DNA of 64,000 bases from Desulfovibrio mangrovi (GTDB lineage: Bacteria; Desulfobacterota; Desulfovibrionia; Desulfovibrionales; Desulfovibrionaceae): assembly GCF_026230175.1 (NCBI RefSeq), contig NZ_CP104208.1, positions 186,001 through 250,000 on the forward strand, given 5' to 3'. A program made the position numbers and the translations under genes. Below are positions 1 to 8,743 of this stretch, one piece after another; the first letter of the stretch is position 1, and the number at the start of each line of letters is the position of its first letter. Below the pieces are notes generated by a model. The model made no database searches. It had not been told where the DNA came from and saw only the letters and a list, made by a program, of their open reading frames with translations.

Positions 1-1
1 C

Positions 2-271
2 GAGATGAGTCTGGTCGGCCCCAGACCTGAGCGTCCGGAGTTCGTGAAGAATCTGAAGAAGGAAATTCCGTTCTATTCCGAGCGGCACTACATGAAACCC
101 GGTGTTACCGGTTGGGCGCAGGTTCGGTATCCCTATGGTGCATCCTTGCAGGATGCCGTGGAGAAACTGCGCTACGACCTGTATTATATCAAGAACTACA
201 GTCCGTTGTTTGATGTATGGGTGATCCTCCTGACGATTGGCGTCGTGGTATTCCGAAAAGGGGCGAGATAG
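2..271 (+). CDS. Priming sugar transferase of the XrtA exopolysaccharide system, C-terminal part (5' end outside window)
   Basis: Only the last 89 residues are present; the frame is open to the left edge. They begin with the hallmark of bacterial polyprenyl-phosphate sugar-1-phosphate transferases (EMSLVGPRPERPEFV), followed by the conserved KPGVTGWAQVRYPYG block and the YDLYYIKNYSP segment, and end in a short hydrophobic tail. Members of this family move a sugar phosphate onto undecaprenyl phosphate at the inner membrane, the first step of repeat-unit assembly. The next gene starts 1 base after the stop, so this is the start of the visible part of the export operon. From context it is probably the PEP-CTERM/XrtA-associated version (TIGR03013-like); the family call is firm, the subtype is inferred. 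Confidence 0.93.
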   Translation, partial: EMSLVGPRPERPEFVKNLKKEIPFYSERHYMKPGVTGWAQVRYPYGASLQDAVEKLRYDLYYIKNYSPLFDVWVILLTIGVVVFRKGAR

Positions 272-272
272 T

Positions 273-1082
273 ATGAAAAGAGCCTTTGTTACCATCATGT
301 TCTTTCTGGCTATGGCAGTGATTACGACTTCGGCGTTTGCCGGCGAGTATCGGCTTGGTGCCGGTGACGCGGTTGCCATCAACGTGTGGGGCGAACCTGA
401 CCTGAATATTCAGGCCGCCATTCGTCCTGACGGAGTGATTACCATGCCCGGCGTGGGTGAAGTGGCTGCGGCGGAGAAGACGCCTAACGAGCTGCAGAAA
501 GAGTTGGTGGACAAGCTGAAGACTCTGGTCCGTAACCCCATAGTCACGGTCACGGTTCTTGCTTTTCGTAACAACTCCGTTGTTGTCCATGGTCAGGGTG
601 TGGAACCCAAGGTGGTGCCCCTGGATGGCCGCACAACCCTGCTTCAGCTGCTTTCATCCATTGCCCCCGGCAATATGGCCGACCTGAAGGGGGCATATGT
701 GATGCGCGATGACAAAAAGGTGGTTGAGGGCTTTGAGGAGTTGTTCCTTCGCGGCGAAACCTCCCGCGACATCGTGCTCGAACCCGGCGACCGTATATTC
801 ATTCCGTACCGGGAAGACCGTTTCGTCTTTGTGCTCGGCGCAGTGCAGGCTCCGCAGGCCATTCCCTTCTATGAGGGCGTGACCATTCTTGAGGCGATTC
901 TGCAGGCTGGCGGATTCGGAAAATATGCTGATGAGAATGACACGGTCATTATCCGCAAGGTGGCAGGCAAGACTTCCACGATCAAGGTGAAGGGAGAAGA
1001 CCTCATCAAGCGTGGAGATCTTGAGCAGAACGTAAACTTGGTTGCAGGCGATTACGTTATCGTACGCGAAGGACTTTTCTAG
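273..1082 (+). CDS. Polysaccharide export protein (Wza/SLBB type), XrtA-associated
   Basis: 269 residues. A signal peptide (residues 1-21, ending SAFA) precedes an export domain beginning EYRLGAGDAVAINVWGEPDL, typical of the Poly_export/Wza family, and then SLBB-type repeats (for example FVLGAVQAPQAIPFYEGV, with a TILEAILQAGGF segment). The protein should sit in the periplasm/outer membrane and form or gate the exit channel for the polymer. No lipobox cysteine is obvious at the cleavage site, unlike classical Wza. ATG 273 is preferred over an in-frame start 36 bases upstream because it starts the signal peptide and has AGGGG about 10 bases before it. It lies between the priming transferase and the chain-length protein, the usual XrtA order. 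Confidence 0.92.
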   Translation: MKRAFVTIMFFLAMAVITTSAFAGEYRLGAGDAVAINVWGEPDLNIQAAIRPDGVITMPGVGEVAAAEKTPNELQKELVDKLKTLVRNPIVTVTVLAFRNNSVVVHGQGVEPKVVPLDGRTTLLQLLSSIAPGNMADLKGAYVMRDDKKVVEGFEELFLRGETSRDIVLEPGDRIFIPYREDRFVFVLGAVQAPQAIPFYEGVTILEAILQAGGFGKYADENDTVIIRKVAGKTSTIKVKGEDLIKRGDLEQNVNLVAGDYVIVREGLF

Positions 1083-1098
1083 GGAATGGTGGTTTGTC

Positions 1099-2595
1099 AT
1101 GCAAGGTCTTGATCACAGTCGGCACGTCGTCAAACGCATTGTGAAGCTGCTTGTGGACAGGATTGTCCTGATTTCAGCGATCCTGTTTGCGTTCGTTCTG
1201 GGGGCCGTCGTCCTCAGCTACTCGTTGCCCAAACGCTATGAGGCAAGAGGGACGGTGTACATTGAGCAGAGTGTGATCAACGACCTTGTGCGCGGCATAG
1301 CCATTACCCCATCCATGTCGGCCAAGATCAAGGTTCTCAATGTGACCATGCTGAGCCGGGCCATGCTTCTCGAGGTCATCCGGGAGCTGGATATGGATGT
1401 CAATGCCGACTCTGAACCGGCTTTGGATACGCTCATCAATACCGTGCGCAGCAAGGTGGAGATATCTCTCAATGAAAGCAAGGGCCTGTTCTTCATCTCC
1501 TATGTGGATGAGGATCCGGCCCGCGCCCGGGACTTCGTGAATACGCTGATCCGACGATACATTGAGGAAAGCACCACCTCCAAACGCGAAGAAGCCTTTG
1601 AAGCCACGCGCTTTCTGGCAGACCAGATTGAACTGTTCCGCAAGCGTATCGAGCAGGCTCAGGTTGATATCGACGACTATCTGTCCCGTAACGGCAAGGC
1701 GCTCAATGCCAACGAGCAGATATTGCGGCAGGAAATCGAAATGGCTGAAGCCAAACTGCAGGGGCTGCGCATCAGAAAGAATGAGTTGGTGGCCAAACGC
1801 AGTCTGCTGGTTCGCAACACCCCGCTCAGAAAGCGCCTTGAAGATCTGGAGGCAGGCCGTACTTCCCTGCTTGTGAACTATACGGAGAATCATCCCAGAG
1901 TTCGCCGGGTGCAGGAAGAGATCGTTGCGGTCAAGCACGAGATATCGCGCAACGGCGAGAGCGAGAAACGGGCTGTCTACGGGACTGCAGAGTATCAGGA
2001 GACCAGGGTTGAGCTGGAAGCCATAGCGCAGATCGAGCGGGGGCTGGAGCGCCAGATTGTGGACGGTACCGACCAGCTCAGGCGTATTCCGGCCATGCGT
2101 TCCGAACTGCAGGAGCTTGAACGCAAGAAGAAGAAAGAAAGCATAATCTACGAGCAGCTTGTGGCCCGTTATGGTCAGTCAGAAGTTTCCAAGCAGATGG
2201 AGCTTCAGGATAAGGCTGTGAGCTTCAGGGTGATCGATCCCGCAACCCTGCCGGTGTATCCGATCAGCCCCAACAGGGTGCTCATTCTTCTTGCAGGCTT
2301 GTTCCTCGGGATCGGGGGCGGGACCGGACTGGTCCTGCTGCTCGACTTCCTTGATGGCAGAGTGAAAGCGTATCATGAACTGGAGCGTTTCGGCATTCCG
2401 ATCATGGTCGTGGTGCCGGACATCGACAGCCTCAAGAATGATGACGGACTGCTGCGGGAGCACTGGCGCACACTCTCCGTGCTTGGCGGTATTCTTGCCC
2501 TGTTTATCGGGATGGTCGTCATTGAAGCCCAGCAGCTCACATACATAGAGGATGCCGTGAACACCTTGGTTCGGATGGTGTCGAACATCGTTTAG
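1099..2595 (+). CDS. XrtA-type polysaccharide chain-length determinant (Wzz/GNVR family)
   Basis: 498 residues. An N-terminal membrane segment (about residues 18-38) is followed by a long periplasmic, largely coiled-coil region (about 150-390, rich in E/R/L with repeated ELE and KKKK stretches). A PISPNR motif then precedes a second membrane segment (about 400-425, GLFLGIGGGTGLVLLL), and a third hydrophobic stretch lies near the C-terminus. The VYPISPNRVLIL junction is typical of the PEP-CTERM chain-length family (TIGR03007-like). Such proteins set polymer length together with the BY-kinase encoded next. ATG 1099 is chosen because the upstream in-frame extension overlaps the previous gene; AGGGA lies 13 bases before it, so the ribosome site is rather distant. 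Confidence 0.9.
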   Translation: MQGLDHSRHVVKRIVKLLVDRIVLISAILFAFVLGAVVLSYSLPKRYEARGTVYIEQSVINDLVRGIAITPSMSAKIKVLNVTMLSRAMLLEVIRELDMDVNADSEPALDTLINTVRSKVEISLNESKGLFFISYVDEDPARARDFVNTLIRRYIEESTTSKREEAFEATRFLADQIELFRKRIEQAQVDIDDYLSRNGKALNANEQILRQEIEMAEAKLQGLRIRKNELVAKRSLLVRNTPLRKRLEDLEAGRTSLLVNYTENHPRVRRVQEEIVAVKHEISRNGESEKRAVYGTAEYQETRVELEAIAQIERGLERQIVDGTDQLRRIPAMRSELQELERKKKKESIIYEQLVARYGQSEVSKQMELQDKAVSFRVIDPATLPVYPISPNRVLILLAGLFLGIGGGTGLVLLLDFLDGRVKAYHELERFGIPIMVVVPDIDSLKNDDGLLREHWRTLSVLGGILALFIGMVVIEAQQLTYIEDAVNTLVRMVSNIV

Positions 2596-2616
2596 CGGGG
2601 AAAGGGAGGTTCTGTC

Positions 2617-3570
2617 ATGAGCAGAATTGAACGTGCCCTTGAGCGGGCGGAAAGTCTGCAGGCCGGAAAGACTGCTGCCGAGGGGGAGGAAAAGCCTTCC
2701 ATTCTGGAGCGGGCTGCAGGAGCTGCCTCCGAACGGAACAGGACTCCGGAGCCGATGCAAGGTGATTCTGATGTTGCGACACCTGCCTCCGCTGGCGCAG
2801 CTCCCGGCAGGGTGGCCAAGCATGTGGCCCCACGGTTGAAATTATCCGGAAAGTCGACGCTGGTGCGCCAGACGCCCGAGATAGATACATCCAAGATCGT
2901 TGCGGCTCAGGGGCTGTATTCTCCTGCCAGCGAAGAGTATCGCAAGCTCAAGGAACAACTGGTCAAGTTGACCAACTCCAAAGGGTTCCAGAATACGGTT
3001 CTGGTCACCAGTGCAACTGTTGGTGAAGGCAAGAGCATCACCGCCGTCAACCTTGCGGTGAGCCTTGCCATGGAGTTTGACCACACCGTTCTGTTGATTG
3101 ATGCTGATATCCGTCGCCCCACCTGTCACAACTACTTCAATACGGCAGTGGAGCCGGGGCTCGCAGAATGCCTGCTGGATGGTGTCGAAGTGAAGGACGC
3201 CCTTGTTGCCACAGGGATAGGACGCCTGAGCTTCCTGCCTGCGGGCAGGCCGGTTGATAACCCGGTGGAAGTCCTGAATTCCTCTCTCATGAAAGACTTT
3301 CTGGCAGAGATCAAGAGCCGTTATCCAGACCGTTATGTCATTATTGACACGGCGCCCGTTCTTCCTTTTGCAGAGGCGCGGGTGCTGAGTCGCTTTGTCG
3401 ACGGCACGCTTCTGGTGGTCCGTGAACGCGCAGTTTCCGTGAGAGAGGTGCAGGAAACGCTTCAGGCGCTCAGCGGGGCTAATGTTCTGGGTATTGTGTA
3501 CAATGGCGCAACCAAGGCCAATTCCCCCGGCTCGTATTATTACGGCTACCATTATGGGCATAAGATCTAG
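2617..3570 (+). CDS. XrtA-associated tyrosine autokinase (BY-kinase)
   Basis: 317 residues. A polar, charged N-terminal linker (about 1-95) precedes a P-loop kinase domain. Walker A is GEGKS at 136-140, Walker A' is LLIDADIRRPT, and Walker B is YVIIDTAPVLPF. The C-terminus holds a tyrosine cluster (GSYYYGYHYGHKI), the usual site of autophosphorylation in trans. BY-kinases interact with the Wzz-type protein, here encoded immediately upstream as a separate polypeptide, and phosphorylation cycling controls polymer length and export. The gene follows the chain-length gene by 21 bases, with GGGAGG as the ribosome site. The family is TIGR03018-like (PEP-CTERM-associated). Call is very secure; target proteins are not visible. 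Confidence 0.94.
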   Translation: MSRIERALERAESLQAGKTAAEGEEKPSILERAAGAASERNRTPEPMQGDSDVATPASAGAAPGRVAKHVAPRLKLSGKSTLVRQTPEIDTSKIVAAQGLYSPASEEYRKLKEQLVKLTNSKGFQNTVLVTSATVGEGKSITAVNLAVSLAMEFDHTVLLIDADIRRPTCHNYFNTAVEPGLAECLLDGVEVKDALVATGIGRLSFLPAGRPVDNPVEVLNSSLMKDFLAEIKSRYPDRYVIIDTAPVLPFAEARVLSRFVDGTLLVVRERAVSVREVQETLQALSGANVLGIVYNGATKANSPGSYYYGYHYGHKI

Positions 3571-3583
3571 AAGGGGATAGAGC

Positions 3584-4807
3584 GTGTACACCCACTACTT
3601 CGGTTTACGCGAAAAGCCCTTTGAATTGTTGCCGAACCCGGGCTTTCTGTACCCTAGCAGGGTGCACAGGAAGGCTCTTGCCTATTTGGAATACGGACTG
3701 AGGGAGAGGTCGGGTTTCATTCTGCTGACCGGCGAGGTTGGCTCTGGCAAGACAACCATCATACGCAACCTGCTCAAGCGGGATTTGCGAAAAACCGTGC
3801 TTTCCAAGGTCTTCAATACTCGGGTCGATTCCACGCAGCTCATCTCCATGATCAACGATGACTTTGGTCTGGAGGTGGGGGGGCGGGATAAAGTCGCCAT
3901 GCTGCGTGACCTCAATGAGTTTCTCATTGATCAGTTTGCCGCTGGTAACAAGGCGGTGCTGATCATTGACGAGGCACAGAACCTCACCTCCGAGTTGCTT
4001 GAAGAGGTGCGGATGCTCTCCAATCTGGAAACGGATAACGCGAAGTTGCTTCAGATCATCCTGGTGGGACAGCCGGAGCTGAAGAAGACGCTGAATTCGC
4101 CTTCGTTGCGGCAGTTGCGGCAGCGAATTCTGGTTCAGACGCATCTGGCTCCCCTTACGGATGACGAGGTGGCCGAATACGTCCTGTACCGTCTGGAACG
4201 GGCGGGAAACCGCAGCGCGGTCCGTTGGGGAGAGGGTGCTCTTCAGGAAGTGCATGTGGCAACGCAGGGTATTCCCCGGCTTATCAATATTCTTTGTGAT
4301 TATCTGTTGCTGGATGCGTTTTCCGACGAGCGGATGAGCATCGGTCTGGAGAATGTCCGCAGCGTGGTGGATGAGATTGATTTCCGCCACGTGTATTTCC
4401 CCGGGAGCGAAGATGAGATCGTTTCCGATCAGGTGGTTCAGGGAGGGAACGGGAGCAATGGTGAACACGCCATTCCCGAAGGCTGGAACGGTGCCGGAGT
4501 GGATAAGGGCACGAACGAGCGGTCCCGTGAGGCGGTGCACAGGATGATGAAGATGCTGCGGGAGATGCAGCAGCGACTAGAAGTTCTGGAGAACAGCATT
4601 CCACGTGTGGATGAGGGCGATATTCTGGAGATGAACGAGCGGTTGCAGCGGCTTGAACTGTTTTATGAGGAGTCCGCTTTGCAGCTTGGGCGTTTGAGCC
4701 TGGCCTTTCCAAGGCTGGAAGCCAGAATGAATGAAAAACCGCTGGCTCTGCTCAGGGAAGAGAAAACAGAACAGCGTGGCTGGTTCAGAAAAATGTGGGG
4801 GGCGTAA
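3584..4807 (+). CDS. XrtA-associated ExeA-like AAA ATPase
   Basis: 407 residues starting at GTG 3584, with AAGGGG 8 bases upstream. The first 270 residues are an ExeA/GspA-type AAA domain: YFGLREKPFELLPNPGFLY at the N-terminus, Walker A GEVGSGKT at 50-57, Walker B LIIDEAQ (D129, E130), a sensor segment LVGQPEL, and IPRLINILCDYLL near the end of the domain. A linker of low complexity (about 280-310) and a coiled coil (about 310-385) follow. This matches the ATPase consistently found in PEP-CTERM polysaccharide loci (TIGR03015-like). Its exact role is unknown; it probably assists assembly of the export machinery at the inner membrane. It has no membrane helix of its own. Confidence 0.9.
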   Translation: MYTHYFGLREKPFELLPNPGFLYPSRVHRKALAYLEYGLRERSGFILLTGEVGSGKTTIIRNLLKRDLRKTVLSKVFNTRVDSTQLISMINDDFGLEVGGRDKVAMLRDLNEFLIDQFAAGNKAVLIIDEAQNLTSELLEEVRMLSNLETDNAKLLQIILVGQPELKKTLNSPSLRQLRQRILVQTHLAPLTDDEVAEYVLYRLERAGNRSAVRWGEGALQEVHVATQGIPRLINILCDYLLLDAFSDERMSIGLENVRSVVDEIDFRHVYFPGSEDEIVSDQVVQGGNGSNGEHAIPEGWNGAGVDKGTNERSREAVHRMMKMLREMQQRLEVLENSIPRVDEGDILEMNERLQRLELFYEESALQLGRLSLAFPRLEARMNEKPLALLREEKTEQRGWFRKMWGA

Positions 4808-4829
4808 CGTCTCTATCAGTATCTTGGGT

Positions 4830-4858
4830 TTGACCTGAGCTTTACAATGGTTTAATGT
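4830..4858 (+). promoter_or_regulatory. Possible weak sigma-70 promoter before the beta-barrel gene
   Basis: TTGACC (4830-4835), a 17-base spacer and TAATGT (4853-4858) lie in the 117-base gap before the outer-membrane protein gene, the only sizeable gap in the first part of the operon. The -35 box is good, the -10 box poor, so this is only a suggestion of an internal promoter. Confidence 0.25.
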
Positions 4859-4924
4859 TCCGGGTAATTTGTGGAAGATTGTAGTGTAAAGATCAGTTGT
4901 ACATCGAACTCAATGGATGTTGAT

Positions 4925-6178
4925 ATGTTGTTATCCAGATCATTCATGCTTTTCTGCACGTTGTTGCTGCTCACTTCTCAGGCTTTTGCCGGAGACCTCT
5001 CTTTCAAGCCCGGGATAGGTGTTTCCGAGGAATACACGGACAACGTGGATGAAACTCCGGAAGGTAAGACGGATTATATATCGCACATAAAGCCGTTGAT
5101 GGAGTTGGAGTACGACGGGCCGCGATTGCAGACATCTCTCTCCTATGCAGGGGACTATCAGATGTATGCATCCGGCAAGAATACTGACCTGATTCATGAT
5201 CTTTCCATGGAATCACTTGTCACCCTGATGCAGGACAGGCTGTTCCTTGAGGTTACCGAAGATTACGAATCGGTCTATCTGGACAGCACGCGTGGTGAAG
5301 TTGCGGATGATGAAACCGGCAACTACCGTGTGGACAGGAATACCTTCGGCATTTCGCCGTATGCCATGTTCGATGTGTCTGATCAGGGCATTCTGACCGC
5401 AGGCTACAAATTTCTCGATGTCCGCTATACTTCCGGTGATGAAGGTTCGGACAAGCAGGAGCACAAGGGGTACACCTCTCTCGACTATAGCCTGACGGAT
5501 CGTCTGGGCCTGCTTACCGGCTACAGCCTGACCGCGCAGGACCAGGAAAACAAGACCGGATTGAAACGCCATAATGCCTATGGCGGTGCCCGGTACGCCT
5601 TTTCGGAAACGTTTGATGTGACTGCCCGTCTGGGTGCCGATTACACGGTGTTCAACAGCGGCGGCGACGCGGTGGATCCCTTCTGGGAAATTGAAGCGAC
5701 CAAGCGAATTTCCAGACTGACGTTAACCTTGGCATCTGCAACCGCCTTTACCTCGGACCCGGACACCGAGGGTGACCTGAGAACCACCAGTTACTCTTTG
5801 AAGGCGGACTGGGATCTTGATCGTACCAAACTGCGGGGAGGCCTGAGATATTCTGATTCCGACCAGGGCGGCGGTGCCCGTTCCGAGGAGCTCAGGGATT
5901 CTTCCGGCTATGACGCCCAGACGTTTACTCCCAGCGTGGGGGTAACCCATGAACTGACGGACAGATTGAGCCTTGATGCGGATCTCCGCATGGATTTTCA
6001 GGATAAGAGCGGCGACTATGTGCAGCGTTTTTTTGCAAGCACGGGCCTCTCTTACTTGTTCACAGAAGAGGTAAGCAGTTATCTGAGGTACAAGTTCAAG
6101 GATTCCTACTCGGGTACGGACGAGGACAGCAACTACAGCGTAAACCGCGTAGAGCTGGGAGTGGAGGTCAAGTTCTAG
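4925..6178 (+). CDS. XrtA-associated outer-membrane beta-barrel protein
   Basis: 417 residues from ATG 4925. A signal peptide (MLLSRSFMLFCTLLLLTSQAFA) is followed by a GVSEEYTDNVDET segment typical of the PEP-CTERM-associated outer-membrane family (TIGR03016-like). Some fourteen or more amphipathic strands follow with alternating aromatic/polar residues, and the C-terminal strand ends in F (VNRVELGVEVKF), as beta-barrel proteins do. It is probably the outer-membrane porin for the polymer, working with the export protein at 273-1082. The start is uncertain: in-frame GTG 4871 and ATG 4913 would also fit, and none has a strong ribosome site; 4925 gives the cleanest signal peptide. It is separated by 117 bases from the ATPase gene. 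Confidence 0.82.
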   Translation: MLLSRSFMLFCTLLLLTSQAFAGDLSFKPGIGVSEEYTDNVDETPEGKTDYISHIKPLMELEYDGPRLQTSLSYAGDYQMYASGKNTDLIHDLSMESLVTLMQDRLFLEVTEDYESVYLDSTRGEVADDETGNYRVDRNTFGISPYAMFDVSDQGILTAGYKFLDVRYTSGDEGSDKQEHKGYTSLDYSLTDRLGLLTGYSLTAQDQENKTGLKRHNAYGGARYAFSETFDVTARLGADYTVFNSGGDAVDPFWEIEATKRISRLTLTLASATAFTSDPDTEGDLRTTSYSLKADWDLDRTKLRGGLRYSDSDQGGGARSEELRDSSGYDAQTFTPSVGVTHELTDRLSLDADLRMDFQDKSGDYVQRFFASTGLSYLFTEEVSSYLRYKFKDSYSGTDEDSNYSVNRVELGVEVKF

Positions 6179-6218
6179 ATCCCCCTTTCCTGCGCGGTGT
6201 CGCAGGAGGATGGGGGGC

Positions 6219-7253
6219 ATGGAACAGGGATACTTCTCCGGAACGACGGGGCGGAACCGTCCCCGTTTACCATCGCAACGCATCGTTTTTGATGCGCAGG
6301 CCGAATCTGGCGGCCTGACCAATGCTCTCACCGTTGATGTGGAAGACTATTTTCATGTCAGCGCATTCGAGAGTGTCATTTCTCCTTCCGACTGGGATGG
6401 CATGCCGCATCGCGTGGTGGGTAACACCATGCGGGTGCTTGAGCTATTTGCCGAATACAAGGTCAGCGGAACCTTCTTTGTTCTCGGCTGGGTGGCCGAG
6501 AAATATTCCTTCCTTGTCCGTCATATTGCTGAAGCCGGACATGAAATAGCAAGCCATGGCTGCTCACACCGGCGACTGCACCATCTCGAACGGGCCGAGG
6601 TGCGCGAAGAACTGTATCGTTCCCGCTCCCTGCTGGAGGATTTGTCCGGCATGGCTGTTGTGGGCTACCGCGCTCCCAGTTGGTCCATCTCTTCTGCAAC
6701 CTTGTGGGTGCTCGATGTACTGATCGAGCTTGGCTACCTCTACGACTCCAGCATCTTTCCCATCTATCATGATCTTTACGGCATTCCCGATGCACCCCGC
6801 CTTCCTTACGTGATTCGCCGCGAGCGAGGCGAACTTCTCGAGTTTCCCCCGACCACCGTGCCGTTTTCACTTGGGGGGCGTTCCTGGAATTTCCCCATTG
6901 CCGGAGGCGGGTACCTGAGGCTGTTGCATCCGGGACTGGTGCAACGGGGCATCCGCTATGTGAACCAAAAGGAGGGCAGTCCTGCAGTGCTGTACTTCCA
7001 TCCGTGGGAAATAGATCCGAAACAGCCGAGAGTGCGTGTCGGAGGCAGGTCCCGTTTCAGGCACTATCTCAATCTGGACAAGATGGAACAGCGCCTGCGC
7101 TATCTTTTGAGCCGCAATCGTTTTTCAACCATGGGTGATGTTCTGCAGAAACGCGTTCTGGCGGAGGCGGAGGAAGGGCCGTCTTCCGGAGTTGGTATCC
7201 GGGAAGATGCCCCCGCTGAAAAAGGAGCGGTTCCGCAGCAGGAGGGGCTGTAG
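6219..7253 (+). CDS. XrtA-associated polysaccharide deacetylase (NodB family)
   Basis: 344 residues. NodB-type motifs are seen: metal-site aspartates in TVDVEDYFHVSAFE (about 41-55), the SHGCSH histidine motif (about 113-118), the YRAPSWS motif and the VLYFHPWEID motif near the C-terminal side. This is the form found in PEP-CTERM loci (TIGR03006-like, with C-terminal extension). It removes acetyl groups from N-acetylated sugars of the polymer. No signal peptide is visible, so the active compartment is uncertain. ATG 6219 is chosen because AGGAGG (6204-6209) lies 9 bases before it; an ATG at 6210 would touch the ribosome site. It is followed after 2 bases by the exosortase gene. Confidence 0.9.
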   Translation: MEQGYFSGTTGRNRPRLPSQRIVFDAQAESGGLTNALTVDVEDYFHVSAFESVISPSDWDGMPHRVVGNTMRVLELFAEYKVSGTFFVLGWVAEKYSFLVRHIAEAGHEIASHGCSHRRLHHLERAEVREELYRSRSLLEDLSGMAVVGYRAPSWSISSATLWVLDVLIELGYLYDSSIFPIYHDLYGIPDAPRLPYVIRRERGELLEFPPTTVPFSLGGRSWNFPIAGGGYLRLLHPGLVQRGIRYVNQKEGSPAVLYFHPWEIDPKQPRVRVGGRSRFRHYLNLDKMEQRLRYLLSRNRFSTMGDVLQKRVLAEAEEGPSSGVGIREDAPAEKGAVPQQEGL

Positions 7254-7255
7254 CG

Positions 7256-8110
7256 ATGAGGGTAATGAGCGTGGTTGATCAACGTGGTTACTATTGGATG
7301 CTCTTGCCGTTGCTGGCGATGGCCTTCATGTATTTCGGCATTGTAGGCGGAATGGTTGATGACTGGCTCAATGACGAGAACTATTCCCACGGCTTTATTA
7401 TTCCGGGAATTGCGGCCTATTTCCTCTGGCGTTCCCGAGTGGAGCTGGTGTCATCTCCTGTGGCTCCTTCCTTCTGGGGGCTTGTTCTCGTGATGATGGG
7501 CGGGGCCATGTATCTTGCCGGCACCGTAGTGCAGGAATATTTCCTCATGCGTACGTCCCTCATCGTCATTCTTGCCGGTTGCATCTGGAACCTGTTCGGC
7601 TACCAGATTCTGAGGCTGGCCGCCTTACCGATCGCGTATCTCATTTTCATGGTGCCGTTGCCATATACCGTGTATAATTCATTGGCTTTTCCCCTCAAGC
7701 TCTTCGTAGCACGGGTGGCAGTCTTCCTGTTGAAGTTTTCCGGCCTGCCCGTGCTGCGTGAAGGTAATGTGATCATATTCCCCAATATCACGCTTGAGGT
7801 GGTTGAAGCCTGCAGCGGCATGCGTTCTCTTGTAAGCCTTATAGCCATGGGGGTGGCTTATGCTTTCCTGGCCTTGAGGTATCCGTGGCAGAGAGTGCTT
7901 CTGGTGCTGAGTACCGTTCCCATAGCTGTGGGAAGCAATGTGCTGCGGGTCTACGGCACCGGAGTGCTTTCACGGTATTATGGCGCTGAAGCGGCTGAAG
8001 GTTTTTTTCATGAGTTTGCCGGCATAGCCGTTTTTCTGGTCGCGTTGGCTGGACTGGTTGTTTTTGGGGCTGTGTTGCGATTTGTCGGAGGGCGCTTTCA
8101 TGCGAAATAG
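7256..8110 (+). CDS. xrtA: Exosortase XrtA (EpsH)
   Basis: 284 residues, about eight membrane helices. The exosortase catalytic set is complete: Cys186 in VEACSGMRSL, Arg231 in GSNVLRVYG and His252 in FFHEFAG. The NYSHGFIIP segment near residue 45 is also typical. Exosortases cleave proteins ending in a PEP-CTERM signal (PEP motif, membrane helix, basic tail) and are thought to transfer them to a glycan or lipid. Here the EpsI domain, which is fused to XrtA in some species, is a separate overlapping gene. No PEP-CTERM protein is encoded in this window, so substrates must lie elsewhere. It is placed between the deacetylase (2-base gap) and epsI (11-base overlap). Confidence 0.96.
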   Translation: MRVMSVVDQRGYYWMLLPLLAMAFMYFGIVGGMVDDWLNDENYSHGFIIPGIAAYFLWRSRVELVSSPVAPSFWGLVLVMMGGAMYLAGTVVQEYFLMRTSLIVILAGCIWNLFGYQILRLAALPIAYLIFMVPLPYTVYNSLAFPLKLFVARVAVFLLKFSGLPVLREGNVIIFPNITLEVVEACSGMRSLVSLIAMGVAYAFLALRYPWQRVLLVLSTVPIAVGSNVLRVYGTGVLSRYYGAEAAEGFFHEFAGIAVFLVALAGLVVFGAVLRFVGGRFHAK

Positions 8111-8729
8111 GGCCATTCTTCTTTCCTTGCTGCTTGTTGCTTTCGGTGTGCTCGGGGGAATGCGTTCTGCGGTATCCACTCCCTCCTACATTCCGTTTGC
8201 CACCTTTCCCGCCCAGCTTGGGGAGTGGATGATGCAGAGAAGTTTCAGCATGACCGATGGTGAACTGCGTATTCTGCAGCTTTCTGACTACATGCTGCGT
8301 CGCTACGCGAGCAGGGACGGTGCGGTTGTCGATCTGTATGTCGGCTATCACGGGGGTGGAGAGGAGACGGGGCCTGTTCATTCTCCCAAGAACTGTCTGC
8401 CGGGGAGCGGCTGGCTGGAGCAGAGAATCGATACGGTCTCTCTTGCTCTGGAAGACGGTCAGAACATTACGGCGATGCGGGCGGTCTATGGCAAGGACGG
8501 CAATGTCGTTGTCTTTTACTATTGGTTCGATGTTCTCGGAGTCTCATACGTGGACGAGTTTTCACTGAAGTTTGCCGAGATCATGGGAGTGCTCCTTCAT
8601 AACCGTCGCGACGCACTGCTGGTTAGGGTGTCTGTTCCGACGAGCGGTGATGTGCAGGTCGATAATGAGACTGTTCAAAGCTTCGTGCGGGAGTTCTATC
8701 CCGTATTGAGGCAATTCATTCCGGTTTAA
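8100..8729 (+). CDS. epsI: EpsI family protein
   Basis: 209 residues, overlapping the end of xrtA by 11 bases. One N-terminal membrane anchor (about 3-22) is followed by a domain with the EpsI features: an FPAQLGEW segment, VDLYVGYHGGG, and a conserved HSPKNCLPGSGW motif near residue 100 with a histidine and cysteine. EpsI proteins always occur with exosortases; their biochemical role is unknown but probably periplasmic and linked to the exosortase reaction or to polymer processing. ATG 8100 has GGAGGG 9 bases upstream and removes an implausible 14-residue extension. The family call is secure. Confidence 0.92.
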   Translation: MRNRAILLSLLLVAFGVLGGMRSAVSTPSYIPFATFPAQLGEWMMQRSFSMTDGELRILQLSDYMLRRYASRDGAVVDLYVGYHGGGEETGPVHSPKNCLPGSGWLEQRIDTVSLALEDGQNITAMRAVYGKDGNVVVFYYWFDVLGVSYVDEFSLKFAEIMGVLLHNRRDALLVRVSVPTSGDVQVDNETVQSFVREFYPVLRQFIPV

Positions 8730-8743
8730 CGGGCGGGAGTGAT